Notes: generated from the sequence alone by a model not told the origin. Numbered from the stretch's first letter, positions 1 to 5,562 are shown. The stretch: DNA of 6,998 bases from Flavobacteriaceae bacterium (GCA_030829155.1 JAURBD010000082.1:1-6998); one strand, 5' to 3'. Program-made: numbers and translations.

Positions 1-543
1 AGTTTGGCAAAAATGAGTATGGATGTTTGTCTCTATATGGGGCAAGATTTTGATTTTATCTCTTTCCCTGCCGAATTAACGACTGGCTCAAGTATTATGC
101 CTCATAAAAAGAATCCCGATTTATTTGAATTGGTGCGGGGAAAATGCAATGTTCTACAAGCCCTTCCCAATCAATTGGCTTTGTTGACTTCTAACTTACC
201 CAGCGGATACCACAGGGAGTTACAATTGGCCAAAGGTCCCATCATTGATGCCGTTCAGGAATTGAAAGCCTGCTTGGACATCCTATTGTTTAGCCTCCCT
301 AAAATGCAGGTAAGTCAGAACAGTACAGACCAGAAAAAATACGATTACCTCTTCAGTGTAGATACCCTAAACGCAGAAGTTCTTGCTGGCAAACCCTTTC
401 GTGATGCCTACCGTGAACTGGGTGAAACCATTGAAAACGGTAGCTATGTGCCCAATAGAACATTAAAGCACACTCATTTGGGCAGTATTGGTAACCTTGG
501 ATTGGAGGTAATTAAAAATAAGATGAAACCCCTGCGTGGGTAG
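1..543 (+). CDS. argH: Argininosuccinate lyase, C-terminal part (5' end outside window)
   Basis: This gene encodes the last enzyme of arginine biosynthesis, a cytoplasmic enzyme that splits argininosuccinate into arginine and fumarate. The frame is open from base 1, so the gene is cut by the window edge. About 180 of the usual 425-460 residues are present. The fumarase/aspartase superfamily signature GSSIMPHKKNP is seen at fragment residues 29-39; in this family it is the mobile loop that carries the catalytic serine. It is followed by the helical region (YHRELQLAKGP and onward) and a normal C-terminus, with a TAG stop at 541-543. The reading frame is intact. GC content is clearly higher than in the cassettes downstream: the row 181-240 has 29 of 60 G/C. 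It is ordinary core chromosome and marks the left flank of the recombinase/cassette region. The assignment is near certain. Confidence 0.95.
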   Translation, partial: SLAKMSMDVCLYMGQDFDFISFPAELTTGSSIMPHKKNPDLFELVRGKCNVLQALPNQLALLTSNLPSGYHRELQLAKGPIIDAVQELKACLDILLFSLPKMQVSQNSTDQKKYDYLFSVDTLNAEVLAGKPFRDAYRELGETIENGSYVPNRTLKHTHLGSIGNLGLEVIKNKMKPLRG

Positions 544-986
544 CGTTCCAATAAGAAGCCCTATTTTATAGCTTACACGTTTTAAAAAAATGAAATCTTG
601 TTGCATACAAAAGGATTGACACGGTCGAATTTTTAGTTTTGTGCAAGTGGAAATCCAATTCGATTTATATTCTCTTTCATCCTCCTGCAAAAAAGTCTCT
701 TCCTCGGGTTCTGCTTTTTAACACTTCACTTTTGCCGTGATTCTTATCAAACATCCTACTGTTTATCTTGAACATAAAACATGTTCCTTTTGATAGGTGT
801 GTATTTTTTTATACATTTAAAGAACTGATTTTTAGTTCCCAAGTCAAAATCTTCAAAAAAATCAAGAAGCATTGCGACTATTTAACGACTAGCTAGTACA
901 GAATCTCAAAATTCATTAATGGGACTTTGTTAGCGGAGCTGTGGGATTTTTGGTGAAATAAGGGATTTTTAATTCATTACAATGCA
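544..986. other. Non-coding region between argH and the recombinase
   Basis: I see no convincing gene in these 443 bases on either strand, no tRNA or rRNA, and no insertion sequence ends. Small hairpins are present: GAACAT/ATGTTC at 770-775 and 781-786, nested inside TATCAAA/TTTGATA (745-751 and 789-795), followed by seven T at 804-810. This could be a weak terminator, but the gap before the T-run is too long for a standard one. Close to the recombinase start there are two short direct repeats: AATTCATTA at 910-918 and 971-979, and GGGATTTTT at 943-951 and 962-970. The recombinase promoter is probably here, but I find no clear Bacteroidota TTTG/TAnnTTTG pair. Confidence 0.5.
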
Positions 987-2185
987 ATGAAGACTGTACA
1001 ATTAATACCAAAAATTTTGAGAAATGAATCCATTGTCATGATTCAATTTCCCTATGACAAGGAGCTTATTGGATGTGTCAAATCAATAGAAAAAAGTCGT
1101 TGGAGTCAATCCTTGTGTTCATGGTATATGAAAAAAAAGACTTTCAATTAAATCGCATTTTCAATGTATTTAAACCTGTAGCCTACATCGATTATTCAGC
1201 GTTGAAAAGCACAAATGACTCTATTTCTATCAAAGAAAATGTCAAAAGAAAGGCGTATTCCAAGACCATTATTCCCAATGCCTATCTTGAATATTTAAAA
1301 CTAAAACGGTATAGTGAAAACACCATCAAATCTTATGTATCTGAGTTGAAAAAATTCAGTGCATTTTATGCATCAAAGGATTTGGATACACTTACTAAAG
1401 ATCATATAAAGGATTACCTTTTTCATCTGGTTCAAAAGAATAAGATTTCGGCTTCTTCACAAAACCAAGCCATTAATGCTATTAAATTATATTACGAAAA
1501 GGTATTGAAACATTCCAAATTTAAGTTTATCATTGAGCGCCCTCGGAAGTTGAAAACATTGCCAAAATCATATCCGAATTTCAGGTTTTTAATTTATTGA
1601 AACACACTTATAATTTAAAACATAAATCTATTATTGCTTTATTATATTCCTCTGGAATACGTGTCAGTGAGGTGATCGCTTTAAAAAAAGAACATCTGAA
1701 TTTTGAGAACCATACGATCCTCATAAAACAGGCTAAAGGATTTAAGGATCGAATTACAGTATTGGCTACATCAACAGCTAAAGTTTTAGACGCGTACTTA
1801 AAAAGTTATACCCCAAAAAACTATTTGTTTGAAGGGCAAAACGGTGGAAAATATTCGGCAAGAAGTATTAATAAATTCATACAACGTAATGCTAAGTCTG
1901 CAAAAATAGAGCAACCCATTTCCGCACATACGTTACGCCATAGTTTTGCTACACATTTATTAAACAATGGTACCGATATCCGCCTTATCAAGGAGTTATG
2001 TAGGTCATAACTCTATAAAAACTACGCAGATATATACGCATGTTAGTGATCGGGATTTGCGCATGATAGAGAGCCCAATTGATACGATTATTAGATCTCA
2101 AAACTCTGACAAACAACAGTTTAATGACGATAACTTAACACTTAAATATAATGGAAATATCGGTACCAGTACTGATATACAGTAG
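987..2185 (+). pseudogene. Xer-like tyrosine recombinase (integron-type integrase candidate), three frameshifts
   Basis: Restoring the frame gives about 399 aa. It starts at ATG 987 with an N-terminal domain (residues 1 to about 75, containing FPYDKELIG and RWSQSLCSWYM) that I recognise from flavobacterial integrases. A SAM-like core-binding domain follows (about 98-178, with LKRYSENTIKSYVSELKKF), then the catalytic domain. All catalytic residues are visible in restored numbering: R226 (SSGIRVSE), K251 (KQAKGFKDR), H315 and R318 (HTLRH), H341 (GHNS) and the nucleophile Y350 (IYTHVS). The breaks are: one A missing in the 8-A run 1131-1138; one A missing at 1564-1567 (LPK/IISE); and one extra base near 1999 (KEL/VGHNS). 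There is no IntI-specific insertion between the second and third motif blocks, so it is closer to XerC/XerD than to classical IntI. The stop TAG (2183-2185) touches the first cassette. Its likely role is cassette excision and insertion at attC-like sites, inferred from position. Each indel could instead be a sequencing error. Confidence 0.85.
2157..2178. repeat. Imperfect inverted repeat at the 3' end of the recombinase gene, possible attI-like binding site
   Basis: ATATCGGTAC (2157-2166) and GTACTGATAT (2169-2178) are inverted copies that match at 9 of 10 positions, separated by CA. The repeat lies inside the last codons of the recombinase, 7 bases before the G^TT junction at 2185/2186. A second, overlapping inverted pair is TACTG (2170-2174) / CAGTA (2180-2184). 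In integrons the primary attachment site is a double-stranded recombinase-binding site beside the integrase gene. This is the natural candidate by position, but its assignment is inference. Confidence 0.4.
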
Positions 2186-2193
2186 TTAGCATT

Positions 2194-2216
2194 AATGGTA
2201 AAAATATTTTACCATT
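2194..2216. repeat. Perfect 10-bp palindrome with 3-nt loop at the start of cassette 1
   Basis: AATGGTAAAA (2194-2203) and TTTTACCATT (2207-2216) are perfect inverted copies around ATA. The palindrome sits 8 bases inside cassette 1 and 18 bases before the DUF2911 start codon. Its left arm overlaps the end of the stretch that pairs with the cassette's own attC left box. No T-run follows on the plus strand, so it is a poor intrinsic terminator. An operator, an mRNA hairpin or a recombinase-related site are all possible, and I cannot choose between them. Confidence 0.55.
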
Positions 2217-2234
2217 CAACAAAATTCAGAAAAT

Positions 2235-2774
2235 ATGAAGTCCTTTTTAGTAGTATTATTTTCACTATTTACCCTTTGTTCAGCTGCACAAATCGAATTC
2301 CCTTCTCTAAGTCCTAAAGGGACAGTTGAGCAAAAAATTGGACTTACAACAATTTCTGTTGAATGTGAGCGACCAACCGCAAGGGGTCGCGACATTTTTG
2401 GCAAACTCGTGCCGTACGAAATATTGTGGCGAACAGGAGCTGGCAATTGCACAAAAATTGAATTTAAAAATGAAGTGTTAATAGATGGCAAAAAAATACC
2501 CGCCGGACAATACTCAATGTTCACTATTCCAGGTATGCAGGAATGGACAGTAATCCTCAATAGTGACACATCTCTTTACGGAACTGGAGGTTATAATGAA
2601 AGTAAAGATGTAATTCGGTTTAAAACAAAAGCAAAAACAACAGATAGGTATTATGAATCATTGACAATAGACATCGATATCACAGAGGCAAATGCCGAAC
2701 TAAATATTTCTTGGGAGAAAACTCGAATAGCTTTTGAAATTAATACACAAACCGATAAAACCCTAAGAAACTAG
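2235..2774 (+). CDS. DUF2911 domain protein, exported, truncated by a frameshift
   Basis: ATG 2235 opens a 179-residue protein with a Sec signal peptide (hydrophobic LVVLFSLFTLCSAA, likely cleaved before Q19). The mature part shows the DUF2911 pattern: PSLSPKGTVEQKIGLT, an RPTARGRDIFG motif near residues 47-57, LWRTGAGNCTKIEF, IPAGQYSMFTIPG and EWTVILN, continuing to the beta-strand NISWEKTRIAFEI. Family function is unknown to me; members are periplasmic or surface beta-rich proteins of Bacteroidota. The stop at 2772-2774 comes too early. Homologues continue into a C-terminal TPR-like part, and this part is present in the next frame from 2771. One A added at 2768-2770 joins the two into about 289 aa, a normal family length. 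The break may be real or a sequencing error. It is the cargo of cassette 1, with a leader of 49 bases. Confidence 0.8.
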   Translation: MKSFLVVLFSLFTLCSAAQIEFPSLSPKGTVEQKIGLTTISVECERPTARGRDIFGKLVPYEILWRTGAGNCTKIEFKNEVLIDGKKIPAGQYSMFTIPGMQEWTVILNSDTSLYGTGGYNESKDVIRFKTKAKTTDRYYESLTIDIDITEANAELNISWEKTRIAFEINTQTDKTLRN

Positions 2775-3103
2775 TCAACGAGCAACTTTTGTCTGGCAAA
2801 GTCAAAGACCCACAATTACTAGCTATGGGTGCTGAATATTATTATTTCCAGAATAAAGATTTGGAAACTGGTTTAAAACTAATAAACAAAGCGTTAGATA
2901 TAGAAAAAAAATCATGGTTTTATGGTCTCAAAACAGACATATTATGTAAAAGTAAAAAGTTTAAAGAGGCTCTGGAAACACTTAAAACGGGTATGGATTA
3001 TGTAAAAACTAATCCTGAAAATTGGACGGAGGAGCAACAGGTTAGTGTTTCAAAAGAACAAGAAATCAAAATGAAGGAACTTTTAAGTGAAATTAAAAAA
3101 TAA
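2771..3103 (+). pseudogene. C-terminal TPR-like part of the DUF2911 gene, separated by a -1 frameshift
   Basis: This frame continues the DUF2911 protein with LVNEQLLSGKVKDPQ, then two helix-turn-helix TPR-like units (AMGAEYYYFQNKDLETGLKL and WFYGLKTDILCKSKKFKEAL), and a charged tail ending SEIKK with stop TAA at 3101-3103. The first methionine-type start available is TTG 2789, with no sign of an independent start signal. I read it as the detached C-terminus of the gene at 2235, not a separate gene. Translating the DUF2911 gene with one A restored gives an uninterrupted DUF2911-TPR architecture that I recognise from flavobacterial homologues. Confidence 0.75.
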
Positions 3104-3141
3104 ACCAAACCATAACGAAAAAGTACTCGGACAGAAACCAC

Positions 3142-3347
3142 TAATGCTAACAATGGCTATAGCAAATAGGGCATAAAGCACTAACTTTAATGGCATGGGC
3201 GTGTTCGCTGAGTCCGCCAAATCTTTTGGATTTGGCAATTAAAAAAATAAATGTAATTACAAAACAAAAAGCTCTGGCTCGTAGACCAGACGGAAACGAA
3301 AAGGTTTCCTTACCGCCCTACTTGCCATAGCCTAGCCGTTGGCATTC
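3142..3347 (+). repeat. attC-like recombination site A (end of cassette 1)
   Basis: This is a long imperfect palindrome. The outer boxes are TAATGCTAAC (3142-3151) and GTTGGCATTC (3338-3347). The inner arms are GGCTATAGCAAATAGGGC (3155-3172) and GCCCTACTTGCCATAGCC (3315-3332), pairing at 16 of 18 positions. Boxes and inner arms are separated by unpaired bases (AAT on the left, TAGCC on the right), like the central spacer of attC sites. Both mismatches are A opposite C on the plus strand, which become T-G wobbles on the minus strand, so the minus strand folds better. Integrons recombine that same strand. The 142-nt interior has small hairpins at 3216-3236 and 3292-3309. The crossover is expected at G3338^T3339. 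It shares the 13-mer AACAATGGCTATA with site B. Confidence 0.7.
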
Positions 3348-4551
3348 ATTTAAAACCAAACTTGAAAATGAAAACTATACTTCTTACAGTATTGACAATT
3401 TTATCAGTTTCTTGCAACTCGCAGGGAAAGAAAACGGAGACTGCCGAAATTGATAATCCAACTGAACAAAAAAAGGCTTCACAAATTGGAGAATATGTGG
3501 TAGAAACATTTCAAGACTCAAAGGGTAACATTTGGTTTGGAACTTTAGAAAAAGGAGTTGCAAAATTTGATGGGCACAACCTGAAATATTTGACAACAAA
3601 AGACGGATTACCAAGTAATCGAATAACAAACGTTATTGAAGATAATTTGGGAAACTTATGGTTTGGAACAGGTGCAGGAGTATCGAAATTTGACGGAAAA
3701 ACATTTACAAATTATTCAGAAAAAGATGGACTTTGTAGCGATATGGTAAGCAATCTATTTATTGACAGCAAAGGAAATTTTTGGATTGGAACTTGGAGCG
3801 GAATTTGCAAGTTTGACGGAACTCGATTTGAAGAATACCCAATTCCTTATCCTAAAGTAGAAACCAAAATCAATCAGTACACCAAAGATTGGATAACCTC
3901 AATTGCAGAAGATTCAAAAGGGAACATTTGGTTCGGAAGAGACGGTTACGGAGCTAGTAAATTTGCCAGAAATTCGTTTGTTCATTTTACCACAAAAGAA
4001 GGTTTGAACTCAAATAATGTTCAATCAATTACAGAAGACAAAGAAGGAAACATTTGGATTGGAACAAGAGTAGCAGAAAAAGACAATGCCGACACAAACA
4101 AACGATTTGGAAAAGGTGGTTTAAACAAGTATGATGGAGACAAATTCGTTCACTTTCCAAAAATTGAAGGGCTTAATGAAAGTGATGTTTTCACAATTTA
4201 TAAAGACATTTCAAATGATTTATGGATTAGTACGACAAGTAATGGAGTTTACAACTATACAAACAATAAGTTCGTAAATTATAATGTCCCAACTTCGGCA
4301 ATGAGTTTTTTAAAAGACAAAAAAGGAAATATTTGGTTAGGCTGTGCAGGTGGATTATACAGAATTAGCCCAAATAGCGAAATAAAAAATATAACAACGA
4401 ACGGACCTTGGAAATAAAAATACGAACGCACAATAATTTATATAAAAATAGGCGAAACAGTAATAAAATCAAAACTTTTGGTTCGTGTCAAACTTTGTGC
4501 TTAACCGAATGTTTGGTGCTTTAAAATCGTCTACTTTTCATATACTAATCG
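3339..4551 (+). mobile_element. Gene cassette 2 (propeller lipoprotein gene plus attC-like site)
   Basis: The cassette is bounded by G^TT at 3338/3339 and 4551/4552, giving 1213 bp. Its start, GTTGGCATTC, should pair with the left box of its own site, which reads GAACGCACAAT (4424-4434). Seven of ten bases match, with a two-base gap, so the test is passed only weakly and the site looks degenerate. It has one complete gene with a 29-base leader and no obvious promoter of its own. Confidence 0.55.
3368..4417 (+). CDS. Seven-blade regulator-type beta-propeller lipoprotein
   Basis: ATG 3368 gives 349 residues. I prefer it to the in-frame TTG 3362 because it places a basic residue directly before the hydrophobic segment. 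The N-terminus MKTILLTVLTILSVSC ends in a lipobox-like SVSC with C16 as the probable lipidated residue, so the mature protein is likely a periplasmic or surface lipoprotein. The rest is about seven copies of the repeat known from the sensor region of hybrid two-component systems (Reg_prop): blocks such as DSKGNIWFGT, GVSKFDGKTFTNY and KDGL at roughly 40-residue spacing. Seven copies would make one closed propeller, half of the double propeller of those sensors. No membrane helix, kinase or DNA-binding domain follows, so it is a free propeller. Ligand and role are unknown. It is the cargo of cassette 2. Confidence 0.88.
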   Translation: MKTILLTVLTILSVSCNSQGKKTETAEIDNPTEQKKASQIGEYVVETFQDSKGNIWFGTLEKGVAKFDGHNLKYLTTKDGLPSNRITNVIEDNLGNLWFGTGAGVSKFDGKTFTNYSEKDGLCSDMVSNLFIDSKGNFWIGTWSGICKFDGTRFEEYPIPYPKVETKINQYTKDWITSIAEDSKGNIWFGRDGYGASKFARNSFVHFTTKEGLNSNNVQSITEDKEGNIWIGTRVAEKDNADTNKRFGKGGLNKYDGDKFVHFPKIEGLNESDVFTIYKDISNDLWISTTSNGVYNYTNNKFVNYNVPTSAMSFLKDKKGNIWLGCAGGLYRISPNSEIKNITTNGPWK

Positions 4552-4557
4552 TTGTGC
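4425..4557 (+). repeat. attC-like recombination site C (end of cassette 2), degenerate
   Basis: The stem arms are 4439-4455 (TATATAAAAATAGGCGA) and 4527-4544 (TCGTCTACTTTTCATATA). They pair at 15 positions with two mismatches and one extra base in the right arm, similar to the extrahelical bases of attC sites. The right end CTAATCGTTG resembles the right end of site B (ATTAGGCCGTTG). The left box AACGCACAAT has lost the clean AAC seen in the other sites. The crossover is expected at G4551^T4552. The length, about 130 bases, is close to site B. I identified it from the stem and from the fit of cassette 3's start, so it is weaker than sites A and B. Confidence 0.5.
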
Positions 4558-5547
4558 AACATTTGACCAAAAATGAGAAATAGTATTAAAATATTGACAA
4601 TTTTGTTAATCGCAACGATTTTTTCTTGTGGTCAAAAAGATAAATCTGCAAAAGGTTTAGCTGAAAACAATCTCACCAAATTAAATGTTGATAAAGAAAA
4701 GCAAGAAAAAATTATAAATGAACATCTAAAAAACGGAGCGTGGAAACACGAACTTTACTCAAGACAATGGCAAGAGGAAATCGATAAAGGACTTGCAAAA
4801 GATAGTACTATCGCATATTTATGGCAACAAAAAGCAATGCCAATGTTTAAGCAAGGAAAGTACGAAGTTGGAATGGAATTTATTGATAATGCTGTTAAAT
4901 ATGACCGACAACGATGGCAAGATTATCGAGCATTTATCAAATGTATTTTTGCCAAATCTTATCGAGAAGCTATTACGGATTTCCAAGACTGCAAAAAAAG
5001 GTTTGGAAATAATTATGTAATGGACCACACATATGACTTTTACATTGGACTTTCCTACTTGCAACTGAATGAATTTGAAAAGGCGGAACAGATTTTTCAA
5101 AAAGATTATGAATATCAATTAAAAGACAAAGGAGAAGATGGGCTACATCACTTGGACTTGTTTTATTTCGGAATTAGCAAATATGAACAGAAAGACTATT
5201 TGGGCGCAATCAAAATTTTCGATAAAGCTTTAAAAATCTATCCTGACTTTTCCGAAGTTCAAATTTTCAAGGCAGATTGTTTAAGAAAAATTGGAAAAAC
5301 AGAAAAAGCAAAAGAATTACAAAAATTAGGAGAAATCAACGGCAGAAAAGGAAATACAATTAATGAAGACAATGTGATTTATGAACGATATCCATATCAA
5401 ATACGATGGTATTAAAAACGCAACACAACAATGGCTATAAGTAATTGCTTGTTCTCGCCTACTTCTGAAAACCATCGCGGATTTTCAGTTTAGTGCGTAC
5501 TTGCAAAGTTAAGTGCTAACCCACGCAACTACTCATACATTAGGCCG
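4552..5547 (+). mobile_element. Gene cassette 3 (TPR lipoprotein gene plus attC-like site)
   Basis: The cassette is bounded by G^TT at 4551/4552 and 5547/5548, giving 996 bp. Its start GTTGTG (4551-4556) is the exact reverse complement of CACAAC (5424-5429), the left box of its own site B. Extending outward, 10 of 13 bases match. It has one gene with a 21-base leader. It is the last cassette seen: the next gene beyond site B is on the opposite strand and has the composition of the flanking chromosome. Confidence 0.6.
4573..5415 (+). CDS. TPR-repeat lipoprotein
   Basis: The gene encodes 280 residues from ATG 4573. The N-terminus MRNSIKILTILLIATIFSC is a lipoprotein signal with lipobox IFSC and C19 as the probable lipidated residue, followed by a charged linker. 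Tetratricopeptide-like helical pairs follow at about residues 82-113 (YLWQQKAMPMFKQGKYEVGM), 154-187 (DFYIGLSYLQLNEFEKAEQIF), 196-226 (FYFGISKYEQKDYLGAIKIF, then DKALKIYPD) and 230-256. TPR arrays usually bind other proteins; no catalytic domain is visible. The C-terminus YERYPYQIRWY is rich in aromatics and basic residues. The base composition is very AT-rich: 15 of 60 G/C in the row 4681-4740. It is the cargo of cassette 3. The specific function is unknown to me. Confidence 0.85.
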   Translation: MRNSIKILTILLIATIFSCGQKDKSAKGLAENNLTKLNVDKEKQEKIINEHLKNGAWKHELYSRQWQEEIDKGLAKDSTIAYLWQQKAMPMFKQGKYEVGMEFIDNAVKYDRQRWQDYRAFIKCIFAKSYREAITDFQDCKKRFGNNYVMDHTYDFYIGLSYLQLNEFEKAEQIFQKDYEYQLKDKGEDGLHHLDLFYFGISKYEQKDYLGAIKIFDKALKIYPDFSEVQIFKADCLRKIGKTEKAKELQKLGEINGRKGNTINEDNVIYERYPYQIRWY

Positions 5548-5552
5548 TTGCA
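5420..5552 (+). repeat. attC-like recombination site B (end of cassette 3)
   Basis: The left end holds CACAAC (5424-5429) running into the 13-mer AACAATGGCTATA (5427-5439), which is identical to 3149-3161 in site A. The right end is GGCCGTTGCA, sharing GCCGTTG (5544-5550) with 3335-3341. Inner arms GTAATTGCTTG (5441-5451) and CACGCAACTAC (5522-5532) pair at 9 of 11. A further hairpin CTGAAAA/TTTTCAG lies at 5465-5471 and 5482-5488. One of the two arm mismatches becomes a T-G wobble on the minus strand. The crossover is expected at G5547^T5548. The site ends the array 15 bases before the stop codon of the convergent oxidoreductase gene. Confidence 0.65.
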
Positions 5553-5562
5553 TCCAAATCAA

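Larger units (their letters stand above)
2186..3338 (+). mobile_element. Gene cassette 1 (DUF2911/TPR gene plus attC-like site)
   Basis: The cassette is bounded by G^TT at 2185/2186 and G^TT at 3338/3339, giving 1153 bp. Its first bases, read with the preceding G, are GTTAGCATTA (2185-2194). These are the exact reverse complement of TAATGCTAAC at 3142-3151, the left box of its own attC-like site. Extending outward, 14 of 15 bases match. This is what the integron model predicts, because the cassette start and its attC left box pair in the circular form. It contains a single gene in the orientation expected, with the attC-like site 3' of it. Confidence 0.7.

Noticed and set aside
463..690. Open frame of 75 codons on the minus strand overlapping the end of argH
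   Set aside because: It runs antisense across well-conserved argH codons, has no recognisable motif, and its composition is that of a shadow frame.
987..2185. Phage or conjugative-element integrase with its own att site
   Set aside because: No phage, transfer or excisionase genes are present, no tRNA target is seen, and the downstream units are single genes each ending in an attC-like palindrome.
2216..2569. Minus-strand frame of 117 codons opposite the DUF2911 gene
   Set aside because: It lies wholly antisense to a gene with a clear signal peptide and family motifs; no domain is visible in it.
3216..3236. Hairpin GCCAAATC/GATTTGGC as an intrinsic terminator for cassette 1
   Set aside because: It is followed by AATTAAAAAAA on the plus strand rather than a T-run, and it lies inside the attC-like palindrome, which explains it better.
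3362..3367. TTG 3362 as start of the propeller lipoprotein
   Set aside because: ATG 3368 is two codons later and gives a normal lipoprotein signal peptide; the TTG adds only two residues.
3384..3629. Minus-strand frame opposite the start of the propeller gene
   Set aside because: It is antisense to clear signal-peptide and propeller-repeat coding sequence, with no motif of its own.
4793..5118. Alternative frames on both strands inside the TPR gene
   Set aside because: The 280-residue plus-strand frame has a lipoprotein signal and TPR pattern throughout; the others show neither.
3142..5552. CRISPR array or ordinary REP-type repeats
   Set aside because: The repeat units are about 130-200 bases, imperfect, separated by whole genes, and share only short ends and stem layout.
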